Shown here in pieces: positions 1 to 12,505 of a stretch of DNA of 64,000 nucleotides. The stretch spans positions 62,001 through 126,000 of the forward strand of contig JAFLDS010000002.1 in the NCBI GenBank assembly GCA_017302295.1, written 5' to 3'. The stretch's first letter is position 1; every line of letters begins with the position of its first letter. The translations under genes were made by a program, and so were the position numbers. Below the pieces are notes generated by a model. That model was not told the origin of the DNA and did no database searches. It was given only the letters and a program-made list of their open reading frames with translations. The stretch is from Thauera sp. Lineage in GTDB: Bacteria > Pseudomonadota > Gammaproteobacteria > Burkholderiales > Rhodocyclaceae.

Positions 1-2133
1 GGGTGCCGCTGCATCACGCGTCTTCTGGAGCGAAGGCGCGCGCCGCACCAGCGGATCCGTGAAATAGATGGGCACGTCGGCCACGCGCTCCAGACCGGTG
101 CCGGCAGCCGTGCCCAACGCCACTTCAAGCCCTGCTACTCCGCCACCCAGCCTCGACGCGAGCTCACCGGAGAGCGCCTCGTCACGCACCGCTTCCGAAT
201 CTGCGTAGTCAAAGCCGGCTGCCTCCAGCAGATTCCCGAGGACCCGCAGCACCTTCCACCCCGGACGGGTCTCGCCGTACGGGCGCGCCACCGCGTTGAA
301 ACTCTGAGCACGGCCCTCGCAATTCACGAAGGTGCCCGATGTCTCGGTAAAAGGCGCGATCGGCAACAGAACATCGGCAACGTTCCGCAGCGAAGCGGAA
401 GCGAATGAAGTCAATCCGACGACCAGTTGCGCCGAACCGAGAGCGACCATGGTCACAACCGGGTCCGCAACATCGAGTTCGGGTTCGACACCAAGCAGCA
501 GGTAGGCCTTGCGCGGCTGCTCGGTCATCGTCCTGGCATTCAAGCCATCCGCGGCGGGCACAGCCTGCGCAAGGTATGCGCCAACGCTGTTCGCAGCGTC
601 CCCGATCACGCCCGAGGTTCCGCCGGTGAGCCGAGCGATTTCCTGCGCCAGCACCTCGAGTTCCGCCGCGCGTTCATGCTGCGTGGCAAGATTGCCCAGC
701 CAAACGGCAACCTTGGCGCCGGATGCCAGGCTGGCAGCGATCGCCCGTGCTTCGTCGGAAATCGCCTGCGGCAGCCTATCGCGCAGCGCCTCGCTCACCT
801 CGACGCCCTTTGCGCCAGCCAACGCCGCTACCACCTGCGCCAGCGTCGTCACCATTGCGGACGGCGCAACGAGCGCACGGCTGCGCACCGGAATCAACCA
901 GTTCTCCGCGTTCGGTCCAAGCGCGCACACCTGCAGGCCCCGCTTTGCCGCCTGCCGGACGCGTTGCGCAAGCAGAGGCGCATCCTTGCGAAGGAAACTT
1001 CCCACGACCAGCAGGCGGTCCAGTTCCCCTACACCTGCGATCGGCATGCCGAGCCATGGGGCACCGCTGCGCAGCCCGTCGGCACGGAAGTCAGCCTGGC
1101 GGAGTCGGGAGTCGACGTTGTCGGAGCCGATCGAACGCACCAGCCGTTGAAGCAGGTACAGCTCCTCGAGCGTCGAATGCGGCGAAGCCAAGGCGCCGAT
1201 GGATTCGGCACCGTAGTCCTTCGCGACACCGCGTAGTCCGTTAGCAACGAACTCGAGCGCGCTCTGCCAGTCGGTCGTCTTCCACTCGCTGCCCTGCTTG
1301 ATCATCGGTGCAGCGAGACGATCCTCGGCGTTCAGCCCTTCATACGAAAAGCGGTCCTTGTCCGACAGCCAGCATTCATTGACCGACTCATTCTCGAGCG
1401 GCAAAACGCGCTTCACGACATCGTGCTTCGTCTGTACGACCAAATTCGAGCCGAGCGAATCGTGCGGACTCACTGACTTGCGGCGGGACAGCTCCCACGT
1501 CCGCGCGGCGAAGCGGAAGGGCTTCGAAGTAAGCGCACCGACCGGGCACAGGTCGATTATGTTGCCGGAGAGCTCGGAATCGATCGTCTTCTCGATGAAA
1601 GGCATGATCTCCGCGTGCTCGCCGCGGAATGCCTGCCCGAGTTCCATCTCGCCGGCGATCTCGGCGGTGAACCTGACGCAGCGGGTGCAGTTGATGCAGC
1701 GCGTCATGTCGGTCGACACCAGCGAACCGAGGTTCTTGTTGAAGACGACCCGTTTCTCCTCCTGGTAGCGCGACGCACTCGCGCCGTAACCGACTGCGAG
1801 GTCCTGCAGCTGGCACTCGCCACCCTGGTCACAGATCGGGCAGTCGAGCGGGTGGTTGATGAGCAGAAACTCCATCACACCCTTCTGCGCTTTCACGGCC
1901 TGCTCGGAATGGGTCCACACCTTCATGCCGTTGGTGACCGGAGTTGCGCAAGCCGGCAGGGGCTTGGGCGCCTTTTCGACCTGGACCAGGCACATGCGGC
2001 AGTTTGCCGCGATGGAAAGTTTCTTGTGGTAGCAGAAATGCGGGATGTAGGACCCCGCAGCCGCGGCAGCATCCATCACCGTGCTGCCGTCCCGAACCTG
2101 AACCTGCTTACCGTCGATTTCAATCTCTAGCAT
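1..2133 (-). CDS. nuoG: NADH-quinone oxidoreductase subunit G (partial, C-terminus beyond window)
   Basis: This is the iron-sulfur-rich peripheral-arm subunit of respiratory complex I, which passes electrons from NuoF towards NuoB. The frame from the ATG at 2133 stays open to the window edge, giving 711 codons and no stop. The start [10 protein letters not shown] leads into the N-terminal ferredoxin-like [2Fe-2S] domain with C34, C45, C48 and C62. The H94/C98/C101/C107 set follows for the His-ligated [4Fe-4S] centre. C146, C149, C152 and C196 are the next [4Fe-4S] ligands. A molybdopterin-oxidoreductase-like region begins near residue 220. The start overlaps the nuoF stop by 7 bp, so translation is probably coupled. 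Identity is secure; only the missing C-terminus is unknown. Confidence 0.97.
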   Translation of the reverse strand, partial: MLEIEIDGKQVQVRDGSTVMDAAAAAGSYIPHFCYHKKLSIAANCRMCLVQVEKAPKPLPACATPVTNGMKVWTHSEQAVKAQKGVMEFLLINHPLDCPICDQGGECQLQDLAVGYGASASRYQEEKRVVFNKNLGSLVSTDMTRCINCTRCVRFTAEIAGEMELGQAFRGEHAEIMPFIEKTIDSELSGNIIDLCPVGALTSKPFRFAARTWELSRRKSVSPHDSLGSNLVVQTKHDVVKRVLPLENESVNECWLSDKDRFSYEGLNAEDRLAAPMIKQGSEWKTTDWQSALEFVANGLRGVAKDYGAESIGALASPHSTLEELYLLQRLVRSIGSDNVDSRLRQADFRADGLRSGAPWLGMPIAGVGELDRLLVVGSFLRKDAPLLAQRVRQAAKRGLQVCALGPNAENWLIPVRSRALVAPSAMVTTLAQVVAALAGAKGVEVSEALRDRLPQAISDEARAIAASLASGAKVAVWLGNLATQHERAAELEVLAQEIARLTGGTSGVIGDAANSVGAYLAQAVPAADGLNARTMTEQPRKAYLLLGVEPELDVADPVVTMVALGSAQLVVGLTSFASASLRNVADVLLPIAPFTETSGTFVNCEGRAQSFNAVARPYGETRPGWKVLRVLGNLLEAAGFDYADSEAVRDEALSGELASRLGGGVAGLEVALGTAAGTGLERVADVPIYFTDPLVRRAPSLQKTRDAAAP

Positions 2134-3446
2134 GAGGGGCTCACGTAGATTTGACTACCTGCGTACTGCACTTCCGGCGGCACGAGGCACTTCTTGTTTT
2201 CGATGTGATACTCGAACTCTGCGCCGAAATGCTTCACGAAACTCTGAACCGGCATGGATGCGGCATCGCCGAGCGCGCAGATGGTGCGGCCCATGATGTT
2301 CGCGGTCACCGAGTTCAGTAGCTCGAGATCGTCGGGACGTCCCAGCCCGTTCTCGATACGATGCACGACGCGATAAAGCCACCCGGTCCCTTCGCGGCAG
2401 GGGGTGCATTGACCGCAAGACTCTTCGAAATAGAAATACGAGAGCCGCTCGAGCGCCTTCACCATACAGGTCGTCTCATCCATGACGATGACGGCACCCG
2501 AACCGAGCATGGACCCCGCCTTGGAGATCGAGTCGTAGTCCATGGTGCAATCCATCATGACGCTACCTGGCACCACAGGTGCCGAGGAACCGCCAGGAAT
2601 CACGGCCTTGATCTTTCGCCCGCCGCGCATGCCGCCTGCCATCTCGAGAAGGTCGGCAAACGGCGTACCGAGCGGAATCTCGTAGTTCCCTGGTCGATTC
2701 ACATGCCCGGAAACGGAAAACAGCTTCATCCCGCCGTTGTTCGGTTTGCCGAGGTTGAGAAACGCCTCACCGCCCATGTTCATGATGAACGGGACGGACG
2801 CGAAGGTCTCTGTGTTGTTGATCGTCGTCGGCTTGCCGTAGAGGCCGTAACTTGCCGGGAAAGGCGGCTTGAATCTCGGCTGACCTTTCTTGCCCTCGAT
2901 CGACTCGAGGAGAGCAGTTTCCTCGCCACAGATGTAGGCGCCGTAACCGTGATGCGCGAACAGTTCGAAGGAGAAATCCGAACCGAGGATGTTTTGCCCG
3001 ATGAAGCCCGCGGCCCGCGCCTGGTCAAGTGCCTCCTCGAAGCGGCTATAGACGTCGAAGATCTCGCCGTGGATGTAGTTGTACCCGCGCGCAGCCCCCA
3101 TCGCGTAAGCGGCGATTGCCATGCCTTCGATGACCGAATGGGGGTTGTAACGCAGGATGTCGCGATCCTTGAAGGTGCCAGGTTCGCCTTCGTCCGAATT
3201 GCAGGCCAGGTACTTGTCGCCGGGGAATGCGCGAGGCATGAAGCTCCACTTCAGGCCGGTCGGAAAGCCCGCACCACCCCGCCCTCTCAGTACGGAGGTC
3301 TTGAGCTCCGCGATGATCGCGTCTTGAGAGACCTTCTCGGAAACGATCCGTCTGAGCGCCGAATAGCCACCCCGGGCCACGTAGTCCTGGAGACGCCAGC
3401 CGCGGTCGCCGTCACAGCCGGCGAGAATCATTCCTTTGGCACTCAT
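2127..3446 (-). CDS. nuoF: NADH-quinone oxidoreductase subunit F
   Basis: This is the FMN- and NADH-binding subunit of complex I, where NADH is oxidised on the cytoplasmic side. The product is 439 aa, the usual length. The glycine-rich NADH/FMN motif [10 protein letters not shown] lies at residues 55-64. The [4Fe-4S] N3 ligands are C344, C347 and C350 in ESCGQCTPC, plus C390. The ATG at 3446 was chosen over an in-frame start 19 codons upstream because the family begins just before this point and because it overlaps the nuoE stop as ATGA. It sits in the nuoABCDEFG operon. Confidence 0.97.
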   Translation of the reverse strand: MSAKGMILAGCDGDRGWRLQDYVARGGYSALRRIVSEKVSQDAIIAELKTSVLRGRGGAGFPTGLKWSFMPRAFPGDKYLACNSDEGEPGTFKDRDILRYNPHSVIEGMAIAAYAMGAARGYNYIHGEIFDVYSRFEEALDQARAAGFIGQNILGSDFSFELFAHHGYGAYICGEETALLESIEGKKGQPRFKPPFPASYGLYGKPTTINNTETFASVPFIMNMGGEAFLNLGKPNNGGMKLFSVSGHVNRPGNYEIPLGTPFADLLEMAGGMRGGRKIKAVIPGGSSAPVVPGSVMMDCTMDYDSISKAGSMLGSGAVIVMDETTCMVKALERLSYFYFEESCGQCTPCREGTGWLYRVVHRIENGLGRPDDLELLNSVTANIMGRTICALGDAASMPVQSFVKHFGAEFEYHIENKKCLVPPEVQYAGSQIYVSPSC

Positions 3447-3922
3447 TTCTTGTCCAGCTCGGCAAGCAGTTGATCGATCTTGTCGGTAGTCATCCAGCTG
3501 CACATCTGGTGATTGTTGACCAGCAGGACCGGCGCATCACCGCAAGCGCCCATGCACTCGCCTTCCTTGAGGGTAAAACGTCCGTCAGGCGTGGTCTGGT
3601 TGAAGTCGATACCGAGCTTCTTCTTTACGTAATCGGCCGCATGCACGCCGCCCGAGAGCGCGCAGGGCAGATTGGTGCACACCGTGATCTTGTGGCGGCC
3701 AACCGGCTCGAGATCGTACATGTTGTAGAAACTGGCTACCTCGTATGCCGCGATCGCGGGCATTCCCAGATAGCTGGCGACGAATTCGATCAGTTCCTTG
3801 CGCAGCCAACCCTTCTCGACCTGGGCAATTCGCAGGGCGGCCATCACGGCGGACTGTTTCTGGTCCGCAGGATACTTGGCGATCTCTCGATCGATTTGTT
3901 GCAGCGATTCCTGGCTCAGCAT
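3443..3922 (-). CDS. nuoE: NADH-quinone oxidoreductase subunit E
   Basis: This is the 24-kDa thioredoxin-like [2Fe-2S] subunit that partners NuoF in the NADH dehydrogenase module. From the chosen ATG the product is 159 aa. The cluster ligands are C82, C87, C123 and C127 (VCTNLPC and ECMGAC). The start at 3922 ([10 protein letters not shown]) matches the usual N-terminus and has a GGAAG about 11 bases upstream. In-frame ATGs at 3955 and 3961 would add 11 or 13 residues and cannot be excluded. The stop overlaps the nuoF start. Confidence 0.93.
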   Translation of the reverse strand: MLSQESLQQIDREIAKYPADQKQSAVMAALRIAQVEKGWLRKELIEFVASYLGMPAIAAYEVASFYNMYDLEPVGRHKITVCTNLPCALSGGVHAADYVKKKLGIDFNQTTPDGRFTLKEGECMGACGDAPVLLVNNHQMCSWMTTDKIDQLLAELDKK

Positions 3923-3978
3923 TTCGTTTTCGTCTTCCGGGTTGCCTGCCGACATTCTCATTACGTCATCGGCGCCGC

Positions 3979-5232
3979 TTAGCGGTCGATCTCGCCGAAC
4001 ACCACGTCCATTGTTCCGATGATGGCCACGACGTCGGCAATCATGTGACCACGCGCGATCTCGTCCATCGCGGCGAGATGCGCATAACCAGGCGCACGCA
4101 GCTTGAGTCGATAGGGCTTGTTCGCCCCATCGGAAACGGCATACACGCCAAACTCGCCTTTCGGATGCTCGACCGCCGCATACACTTCCCCCTTCGGGAC
4201 GTGCATGCCCTCGGTGAAGAGCTTGAAGTGATGGATCAGCTCTTCCATGTTCGACTTCATCTGCTCTCGGGACGGCGGCGCCACCTTGTGATTGTCGGTG
4301 ATCACAGGCCCCGGGTTCTTCCTGAGCCAGTCGATGCACTGCCTGATGATGCGGTTGGACTGACGCATCTCCTCCATGCGGCACAGGTAACGGTCGTAGC
4401 AGTCACCATTCTTGCCCACAGGAATATCGAAATCGACGCGATCGTAGACTTCATAGGGCTGCTTCTTGCGCAGGTCCCACGCCACGCCCGAACCGCGCAG
4501 CATCGCCCCGGAGAATCCCCAGGCAAGCGCCTGCTCGGGCGACACCACGCCGATACCCACCGTCCGCTGCTTCCAGATGCGGTTATCCGTCAGCAGTGTC
4601 TCGTACTCGTCACAGTAGGTCGGAAAGCGATTCGTGAAATCTTCCAGGAAATCCAGCAAGGAGCCCTGACGAGACGCATTCAGTTCGGACACCGTCTTCG
4701 CGTTGCGGAACTTATTGACCTCGTACTGCGGCATACGATCCGGCAGATCCCGATAGACCCCGCCAGGACGGTAATACGCCGCGTGCATCCGTGCGCCGGA
4801 GACGGCCTCGTACGCGTCCATCAAATCTTCGCGCTCGCGGAAGGTGTACAGCACCATGGTCATCGCGCCGATGTCGAGCGCATGCGTCCCGATATTCAGC
4901 AGATGATTCAGGACGCGGGTGATCTCGTCGAACATCACCCGGATGTACTGGGCACGCAGAGGCACTTCGACGCCAAGAAGACGCTCGATCGCCATGCAAT
5001 ATGCGTGCTCATTGCACATCATCGACACGTAATCGAGTCGATCCATGTAGGGCACCGACTGCACCCAGGTCCGCGTCTCGGCAAGCTTCTCGGTTCCCCG
5101 GTGCAGCAGACCGATGTGCGGATCGGCGCGCTCGACTACCTCGCCATCAAGCTCGAGGACGAGACGAAGAACACCGTGCGCAGAAGGGTGCTGCGGGCCG
5201 AAGTTGATCGTGTAATTGCGAATCTCAGCCAT
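3979..5232 (-). CDS. nuoD: NADH-quinone oxidoreductase subunit D
   Basis: This is the 49-kDa subunit of complex I, homologous to the large subunit of NiFe hydrogenases. Together with NuoB it forms the quinone-reaction chamber. The product is 417 aa, the standard length for a separate NuoD. The N-terminal motif [11 protein letters not shown] is typical, and the C-terminal region ends in [10 protein letters not shown] as in the family. The ATG at 5232 was preferred to one nine codons upstream because it starts [10 protein letters not shown]. It overlaps the nuoC stop by 8 bp. NuoC and NuoD are separate here, not fused as in Escherichia coli. Confidence 0.97.
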   Translation of the reverse strand: MAEIRNYTINFGPQHPSAHGVLRLVLELDGEVVERADPHIGLLHRGTEKLAETRTWVQSVPYMDRLDYVSMMCNEHAYCMAIERLLGVEVPLRAQYIRVMFDEITRVLNHLLNIGTHALDIGAMTMVLYTFREREDLMDAYEAVSGARMHAAYYRPGGVYRDLPDRMPQYEVNKFRNAKTVSELNASRQGSLLDFLEDFTNRFPTYCDEYETLLTDNRIWKQRTVGIGVVSPEQALAWGFSGAMLRGSGVAWDLRKKQPYEVYDRVDFDIPVGKNGDCYDRYLCRMEEMRQSNRIIRQCIDWLRKNPGPVITDNHKVAPPSREQMKSNMEELIHHFKLFTEGMHVPKGEVYAAVEHPKGEFGVYAVSDGANKPYRLKLRAPGYAHLAAMDEIARGHMIADVVAIIGTMDVVFGEIDR

Positions 5233-5830
5233 GGCCCACGTCCCCGTAATTCTCCTCACGCACGATGCGCGGCGTGTTCTCCCGCGGCTCGATCGTCACT
5301 GGCTGATAAACGACGCGCCCCTGCTCCGGGTCATAACGCATTTCCACATAACCGGAAACCGGAAAGTCCTTGCGGAAAGGATGACCAACAAAACCATAGT
5401 CGGTAAGAATGCGCCGCAGATCCGGATGCCCCGAGTACATGATCCCATATAGATCGAAAGACTCGCGCTCATGCCAGTTGGCACCAGGCCAAACATCGAC
5501 CACGGAATCCAGTACCGGAAAATCGTCGTCTTCCGCAAAGGCGCGCAGACGCAAACGCCAGTTGTGCCGAATGGAAAGGAGGTGAGCAGACGAGGCAAAA
5601 CGTTTTCCCACCCAGGCGCCATTGCCGTAGGCGGAAAAATCGAGCCCCGAGATATCCATCAGTTGCTCGAAATGCAGGTCGGCGTGTTCTCGCAAGGTAC
5701 GCGCGACGCGCAGATAATCCGACGCCCCGACTTCTACAGTAACTTCACCGCGATCCAAGGCAATGGACTGCAGCGAGTCTCCAAAAACGTCTTTCAGCGT
5801 TTGTCTCAGGCGTTCAAGCTTCGCACTCAT
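5225..5830 (-). CDS. nuoC: NADH-quinone oxidoreductase subunit C
   Basis: This is the 30-kDa peripheral-arm subunit that packs against NuoD. It is 201 aa from the ATG at 5830 ([10 protein letters not shown]). The family signature is [19 protein letters not shown] near the C-terminus. An AGGTG about 9 bases upstream supports this start. A GTG four codons earlier, at 5842, is possible but would begin within 4 bases of the nuoB stop. It lies between nuoB and nuoD, and its last codons overlap the nuoD start. Confidence 0.95.
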   Translation of the reverse strand: MSAKLERLRQTLKDVFGDSLQSIALDRGEVTVEVGASDYLRVARTLREHADLHFEQLMDISGLDFSAYGNGAWVGKRFASSAHLLSIRHNWRLRLRAFAEDDDFPVLDSVVDVWPGANWHERESFDLYGIMYSGHPDLRRILTDYGFVGHPFRKDFPVSGYVEMRYDPEQGRVVYQPVTIEPRENTPRIVREENYGDVGHG

Positions 5831-5845
5831 GTTCGGAGGCACCTG

Positions 5846-6322
5846 TCAGCGCGCAATCGTGTTCGTGCGCTTGATCTTGTTCTGCAATTGAATGATCCCG
5901 TAAAGCAGCGCCTCCGCCGTGGGCGGACAACCCGGCACATAAACATCTACAGGAACGATGCGATCGCAACCACGCACGACGGAGTACGAGTAATGGTAAT
6001 AACCACCACCGTTCGCGCACGAACCCATCGAGATGACCCATCGCGGCTCGGACATCTGGTCGTACACCTTGCGCAGCGCGGGAGCCATCTTGTTGCACAG
6101 CGTACCGGCCACGATCATGAGATCGGACTGGCGCGGACTGGGCCGAAACACGACACCAAAACGGTCGAGGTCGTACCGCGAACATCCCGCGTGAATCATC
6201 TCCACCGCGCAGCAAGCGAGACCGAAAGTCATCGGCCACAGCGAGCCAGTTCGCGTCCAGTTGATCACCGCATCAAGAGAGGTCGTAACAAACCCCTCGC
6301 GAAAGACGCCCTCAATGCTCAT
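5846..6322 (-). CDS. nuoB: NADH-quinone oxidoreductase subunit B
   Basis: NuoB carries the terminal N2 [4Fe-4S] cluster that reduces quinone in complex I. The product is 158 aa. The tandem cysteines C37-C38 (GLACCAVEM) together with C102 and C132 are the N2 ligands. The tail [11 protein letters not shown] is typical of proteobacterial NuoB. It follows nuoA after three bases and precedes nuoC in the operon. Confidence 0.97.
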   Translation of the reverse strand: MSIEGVFREGFVTTSLDAVINWTRTGSLWPMTFGLACCAVEMIHAGCSRYDLDRFGVVFRPSPRQSDLMIVAGTLCNKMAPALRKVYDQMSEPRWVISMGSCANGGGYYHYSYSVVRGCDRIVPVDVYVPGCPPTAEALLYGIIQLQNKIKRTNTIAR

Positions 6323-6325
6323 GCC

Positions 6326-6700
6326 TTACTCCCAGTCGAGTGCGCCGTTCTTCCACTCGACGATGTAGCCGATAACGAGAATTGCGAGAAACACCATCAC
6401 TGAACCGAAAACGAACAGCGCCTGATCGCCGGCCGCGATGAATTCCTGAAACACCGTCGCCCACGGAAACAGGAATGCAATCTCAAGATCAAAAAGAATG
6501 AATAGGATCGCGATCAGGTAATAGCGAACGTCGAACTTCATCCGGGCATCTTCAAACGCCTCGAAACCACATTCGTACGGAGAGTTCTTTTCGCTGTCAG
6601 GCCGATACGGCGCAAGGACGCGCCCGAGAAGGATCGGCACAACTCCGACACCGAGACCAACGAGAATGAACATCAAAACGGGAAAATAATTTTCCAGCAT
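6326..6700 (-). CDS. nuoA: NADH-quinone oxidoreductase subunit A
   Basis: NuoA is a small membrane subunit of complex I at the junction of the membrane and peripheral arms. The product is 124 aa with three hydrophobic helices, at about residues 5-27, 63-83 and 93-113. The conserved loop carries YECGFE. It is the first gene of the nuo operon. Upstream lie an A/T-rich stretch and the tRNA-Leu gene on the same strand, so the operon promoter probably lies in the roughly 100 bases between them. Confidence 0.96.
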   Translation of the reverse strand: MLENYFPVLMFILVGLGVGVVPILLGRVLAPYRPDSEKNSPYECGFEAFEDARMKFDVRYYLIAILFILFDLEIAFLFPWATVFQEFIAAGDQALFVFGSVMVFLAILVIGYIVEWKNGALDWE

Positions 6701-6765
6701 GACTCATTGACCCCCAAAGGCAAATGCGGGCAGAAGTGCCGCATCATTTTATTATTTTACCGCAA

Positions 6766-6788
6766 GGAAACGCCCGCTTTCGCGGGCG
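6766..6788 (-). terminator. Hairpin after tRNA-Leu, likely terminator
   Basis: CGCCCGC at 6771-6777 pairs with GCGGGCG at 6782-6788 around a 4-base loop. On the minus strand the stem is followed by a short run, TTTCCTT. It lies 18 bases beyond the 3' end of tRNA-Leu and before nuoA, so it should end the tRNA transcript. The T-run is weak and read-through into nuo is possible. Confidence 0.6.
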
Positions 6789-6806
6789 CAATCCATTGTG
6801 CACATC

Positions 6807-6891
6807 TGGTGCCGACGGTGAGACTCGAACTCACACGGCTTTCGCCACTACCCCCTCAAGATAGCGTGTCTACCAATTTCACCACGTCGGC
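6807..6891 (-). tRNA. tRNA-Leu (GAG)
   Basis: The 85-base gene folds as a class II tRNA with a long variable arm and an encoded CCA end. The acceptor GCCGACG pairs with CGTCGGC. The anticodon stem CTATC/GGTAG closes the loop TTGAGGG, which gives anticodon GAG. The T-arm holds GTTCGAGTC. A leucine tRNA between secG and nuoA is a familiar betaproteobacterial arrangement. Confidence 0.95.
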
Positions 6892-6916
6892 TTGCGTTCT
6901 TTTCTAAAGCGAACGA

Positions 6917-6944
6917 ATTATACGATGATTTGCGCAGTGCGCAA
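6917..6944 (-). promoter_or_regulatory. Sigma-70 promoter of tRNA-Leu
   Basis: On the minus strand a perfect TATAAT (6917-6922) lies 16 bases from TTGCGC (6939-6944). The -10 ends 25 bases before the tRNA 5' end. The -35 half overlaps a 17-base palindrome at 6929-6945 (TTTGCGCA-G-TGCGCAAA). Confidence 0.65.
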
Positions 6945-6962
6945 AGGCCCGTCCGCGACCGC

Positions 6963-7322
6963 TTACTTGGGGATCGACTGTGCTTTTGAGTCGTCGGCCG
7001 GCGTCGGTGCAGGGGCTGGCTCCGCGCCAGGCACGACCTGCGACTGGACCCCCTGCATGATGCTGGCGGGCGCGGACGGCTTGTTGCTGGCGATGTAACT
7101 CAGGCCAAGACTCGTGATGAAGAACACCGTCGCGAGCACCGCAGTCGTGCGGCTCAGAAAGTTCGCCGATCCCGACGACCCGAACAGGCTTCCAGACGCG
7201 CCACTGCCGAAGGCTGCCCCCATGTCAGCCCCCTTGCCATGCTGGACCAACACCAGACCAATCACTCCCAGTCCCACAAGAACGTGCACGGTAAGCACGA
7301 TCGAGAAAAGTAAATTTGTCAT
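6963..7322 (-). CDS. secG: Preprotein translocase subunit SecG
   Basis: SecG is the small auxiliary membrane subunit of the SecYEG channel. The product is 119 aa with two transmembrane helices, at about residues 3-24 and 53-75. Between them is the glycine/serine-rich cytoplasmic loop [20 protein letters not shown], characteristic of the family. The tail is Ala/Pro-rich. The ATG at 7322 has GAAGG six bases upstream, which is better than the TTG two codons earlier. It follows tpiA by 37 bases, the usual pairing. Confidence 0.94.
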   Translation of the reverse strand: MTNLLFSIVLTVHVLVGLGVIGLVLVQHGKGADMGAAFGSGASGSLFGSSGSANFLSRTTAVLATVFFITSLGLSYIASNKPSAPASIMQGVQSQVVPGAEPAPAPTPADDSKAQSIPK

Positions 7323-7359
7323 TTCCAACCTTCAAGAACAAACAAGAAAAACTGCGTCA

Positions 7360-8094
7360 TCAGACCGGGGCTGCCGCTCGGCAGATTGCCGAAAAATCCC
7401 CCGCCACGAGCGACGCCCCGCCGACCAGGCCCCCACCGACGCACTCGGTGGCGAAAAGCTCCGGGGCGTTCTGCGGCTTCATGCTTCCACCATACAGAAT
7501 GCGAATCCGGCCCGCATCCACATGCCGCCCCAGCAGCCAGTCGCGGATAGATCGATGCACCTCGCCGGCCTGCGCTGCGGTCGCGGAACGGCCAGTACCG
7601 ATCGCCCATACCGGCTCATAAGCGATCGTGATGCGGCTCATTCCCTCGCGACCAAGGACGCCCAGAACGGCTTCCAGCTGCGCACCGATCACCTCGACCA
7701 CCAGGCCCGCATCACGCTGTGCGAGCGTCTCGCCCACGCAAACGATGGGCTCGATTCCGCCCTCGAGCGCCGCGACCGCCTTGCGCCCAACCGTTTCATC
7801 GCTTTCACCGAACAGGGCCCGCCGCTCGGAGTGCCCAACCAGGACGTAAGCACACCCGAAGTCACGCAGCATCGACACGCTGACCTCGCCGGTGTACGCG
7901 CCGTTGCGAAACTCGCTCACATCCTGGGCACCGAGCGCCACGCCAGGGTGCCGCTCCTGCGCTTGCGCGAGGTAAGGAAAAGGGACACAGACCAGGACAT
8001 CAACGCCGGCCACAGGATTGATCGCTGCAAGGAGCGCCCGGTTCGACACGAGCGATCCATTCATCTTCCAGTTGCCGGCGACAAGCTTGTTCAC
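7360..8094 (-). CDS. tpiA: Triosephosphate isomerase
   Basis: This cytoplasmic enzyme interconverts glyceraldehyde-3-phosphate and dihydroxyacetone phosphate in glycolysis and gluconeogenesis. The product is 244 aa. The start motif LVAGNWKMNG carries the catalytic Lys. VGHSERR carries the catalytic His, and AYEPVWAIGTG carries the catalytic Glu before the phosphate-gripping loop. The GTG at 8094 was chosen because the fold begins exactly there; TAGGG lies upstream. In-frame codons upstream look non-homologous. Confidence 0.95.
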   Translation of the reverse strand: MNKLVAGNWKMNGSLVSNRALLAAINPVAGVDVLVCVPFPYLAQAQERHPGVALGAQDVSEFRNGAYTGEVSVSMLRDFGCAYVLVGHSERRALFGESDETVGRKAVAALEGGIEPIVCVGETLAQRDAGLVVEVIGAQLEAVLGVLGREGMSRITIAYEPVWAIGTGRSATAAQAGEVHRSIRDWLLGRHVDAGRIRILYGGSMKPQNAPELFATECVGGGLVGGASLVAGDFSAICRAAAPV

Positions 8095-8221
8095 GAGAGA
8101 CCCTAGACCCAGCGAGCTAAACTTGTGAAGTATAGTGCCAGGGCGTATGTGTCGGCAAATCGCCCCACAGAGTGACCGAAGCGGGGAGGTGAAACGCTGG
8201 CGTCGCGACGAGCCCCTCGTC

Positions 8222-9574
8222 TCAGGCAACAGCCTCCTGCACGGCATCCGCAATCCGGCGTGCAAGTCGCTCAACGAGTTCGCCGTCACTGCCTTCAACC
8301 ATCACGCGCAGTAGCGGCTCTGTACCGGACGGGCGCAACAGCACCCGGCCCTGGTTACCGAGCACGGCGTCGGCTTCAGCCTGAGCTGCCGCAATCCCCT
8401 GATCTGCGCGCCAGTCGAAACCGGCAGGCAGCCGCACATTGATGAGTTTCTGCGGATAGAACACCAAGTCCGAGCACGCTTCGCTCAGGGTGCTGCCGCT
8501 CTGTTTCAATGCGGCGAGCACCTGCAGGGCCGACACGATCGCATCGCCGGTGGAATGGCGGTCCAGGCAGATAATATGCCCCGAATTCTCGCCGCCCAGT
8601 TTCCAGCCACGCTCGTGCAGCATCTCGAGCACGTAGCGATCGCCCACCTTCGCGCGCGCAAAGGGGACGCCAAGCCGACCGACCGCATGCTCGAACCCGA
8701 GGTTGCTCATCAACGTCCCGATCACGCCGTCAAGTCGGCCTTCGCGCTTGCGCGCCGCTGCGATCACATAGATCAGCTTGTCGCCGTCATAGACCTCGCC
8801 ATATCGATCGACCATGATCAAACGGTCGCCGTCGCCGTCTAGCGCGATGCCCAGATCGGCTCCGTTCGACAGCACCGCCTGGCGCAGGAACTCCGGTCGC
8901 GTCGCACCCACCCCGTCGTTGATGTTCAGGCCGTTGGGCTCGACGCCTACCGCCACGACGTCTGCGCCGAGTTCGTGAAACACGCTCGGCGCGATCTGAT
9001 ATCCCGCTCCATGAGCGCAGTCGAGGGCGATCCGCAGACCACGCAGATCCATCTCGTTGGGAAAGGTGCTTTTGCAGAACTCGATGTAGCGACCGGCCGC
9101 GTCATTGATGCGACGCGCGCGCCCCAACTGCGCTGAATCGACGCACCCCATCGGCTGATCGAGTCGCGCCTCGATTTCAGCCTCAACCGCATCGGGCAGT
9201 TTGGCCCCGCCGGCCGAAAAGAACTTGATGCCGTTATCGTAGAACGGATTGTGCGAGGCCGAGATGACGACGCCAGCCTGAAGGCGAAGCGCCCGGGTTA
9301 GGTAGGCGACCGCAGGGGTCGGAATCGGCCCTGCGAGCATCACGTCGACACCGGCCGCGGCAAAACCCGCCTCCAGCGCCGCCTCCAGCATGTAGCCAGA
9401 AATCCGCGTGTCCTTGCCGATCAGCACCGCCGGACGCTCGCCGGCGGGAAGCCGTTCACGCGCAACCAGTGTCACGCCGGCGGCATAGCCGAGCCGCATG
9501 ACGAACTCTGGCGTGATCGGCGTCTCGCCAACACGGCCTCGCACTCCATCGGTACCAAAATATTTGCGCCCCAT
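8222..9574 (-). CDS. glmM: Phosphoglucosamine mutase
   Basis: GlmM converts glucosamine-6-phosphate to glucosamine-1-phosphate for UDP-GlcNAc, and so for peptidoglycan and LPS. The product is 450 aa, the usual length. The phosphoserine loop ISASHNP has the catalytic Ser at residue 107, and the Mg-binding loop is ALDGDGDR. The C-terminal phosphate-binding motif is [14 protein letters not shown]. The ATG at 9574 is preceded by an in-frame GTG one codon earlier. It follows folP, as in many proteobacteria. Confidence 0.97.
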   Translation of the reverse strand: MGRKYFGTDGVRGRVGETPITPEFVMRLGYAAGVTLVARERLPAGERPAVLIGKDTRISGYMLEAALEAGFAAAGVDVMLAGPIPTPAVAYLTRALRLQAGVVISASHNPFYDNGIKFFSAGGAKLPDAVEAEIEARLDQPMGCVDSAQLGRARRINDAAGRYIEFCKSTFPNEMDLRGLRIALDCAHGAGYQIAPSVFHELGADVVAVGVEPNGLNINDGVGATRPEFLRQAVLSNGADLGIALDGDGDRLIMVDRYGEVYDGDKLIYVIAAARKREGRLDGVIGTLMSNLGFEHAVGRLGVPFARAKVGDRYVLEMLHERGWKLGGENSGHIICLDRHSTGDAIVSALQVLAALKQSGSTLSEACSDLVFYPQKLINVRLPAGFDWRADQGIAAAQAEADAVLGNQGRVLLRPSGTEPLLRVMVEGSDGELVERLARRIADAVQEAVA

Positions 9575-9605
9575 CACTCACTCGCTGCAATCGATAATTT
9601 TGCAA

Positions 9606-10427
9606 TTATGACACCGCTTCCCAGACCTTGAGCGCATCGAGCGTGTCACCCACATCGTGCACACGGACGATCCCAGCACCGCGCTGCACCGCGATCAAGG
9701 CCGCCGCCACACTGGCAACCATGCGCTGTCCGACCGGCCGACCCGTCACCGTACCGAGCATCGCCTTCCGCGACAGACCGGCCAGGACCGGGAGCCCCTC
9801 CCGACCGAAGCGCTCCAGGTCACGCAGCAGCGCGAAGTTGTGCTCGACCGTCTTGCCGAAGCCGAACCCAGGATCGAGTACGATGCGATTGCGTGCAACG
9901 CCCGCAGCCTCGAGCGCATGGACGCGCTCTGCAAGATACGCGGCAACGTCCTCGACCACATCGCCATAGACCGGATTCTTCTGCATCGTGCGGGGCTCGC
10001 CCTGCATGTGCATGACGCAAAGGCCCACCTTCCCGCACGCAACGGCCTCGATCGCTCCAGCGGCCAGAAACGCGTTGATGTCGTTGATCATGTCGGCACC
10101 GGCTTCGATCGCAGCCCGCATCACGGCAGGCTTGAGGGTGTCGATCGACAGCGGCACGTTCAGGCCGTGCAGCCGCTCCACGCATCGCACGACACGCTCG
10201 AGTTCCTGCGCCTCGGGCACTTGCTCCGCTCCCGGGCGCGACGACTCGGCACCAATGTCGAGCATGTCTGCCCCCTCTTCGAGCACCTGCTCGACACGCC
10301 GCATCGTGCTGTCGAGGTCTCCCCGGGAGCCGTCGCCGGTGAAGGAGTCATCGGTCAGGTTGATGATTGCCATCACCTTTGGGCGGGACAGATCGAGCTC
10401 GAAGCGTCCGCATTGAATGATCGTCAT
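9606..10427 (-). CDS. folP: Dihydropteroate synthase
   Basis: FolP condenses p-aminobenzoate with 6-hydroxymethyl-dihydropterin pyrophosphate in folate synthesis and is the sulfonamide target. The product is 273 aa with the signatures VMAIINLTDDSFTGDG (about residues 18-33) and DIGAESSRPGA. The ATG at 10427 has GGAAA upstream. It lies between ftsH and glmM, the conserved order in proteobacteria. A strong terminator separates it from ftsH, so it may have its own promoter in the short gap or depend on read-through. Confidence 0.96.
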   Translation of the reverse strand: MTIIQCGRFELDLSRPKVMAIINLTDDSFTGDGSRGDLDSTMRRVEQVLEEGADMLDIGAESSRPGAEQVPEAQELERVVRCVERLHGLNVPLSIDTLKPAVMRAAIEAGADMINDINAFLAAGAIEAVACGKVGLCVMHMQGEPRTMQKNPVYGDVVEDVAAYLAERVHALEAAGVARNRIVLDPGFGFGKTVEHNFALLRDLERFGREGLPVLAGLSRKAMLGTVTGRPVGQRMVASVAAALIAVQRGAGIVRVHDVGDTLDALKVWEAVS

Positions 10428-10440
10428 AGAAACATTTCCG

Positions 10441-10469
10441 CAAAAGAAAAGGGCCGGTCGAACCGGCCC
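10441..10469 (-). terminator. Intrinsic terminator after ftsH
   Basis: GGGCCGGT (10451-10458) pairs perfectly with ACCGGCCC (10462-10469) around a 3-base loop. On the minus strand the stem is followed by TTTTCTTTTG. It lies 29 bases past the ftsH stop and just before the folP start, so it should restrict ftsH transcription from entering folP. Confidence 0.88.
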
Positions 10470-10497
10470 ACAAAGTGAATGAGGAAATACGGTGCTG

Positions 10498-12390
<1,893 letters not shown>

Positions 12391-12505
12391 AGTCCTATAC
12401 CTCTGCGGCCGTGACTGGCCATACATTGATTCATTCTAGAGGCGAACGTTCCCGCGGGCAAACCAATGGTCCCGATTGAGCGAACGAATGAGAAGGGAAT
12501 GACCA

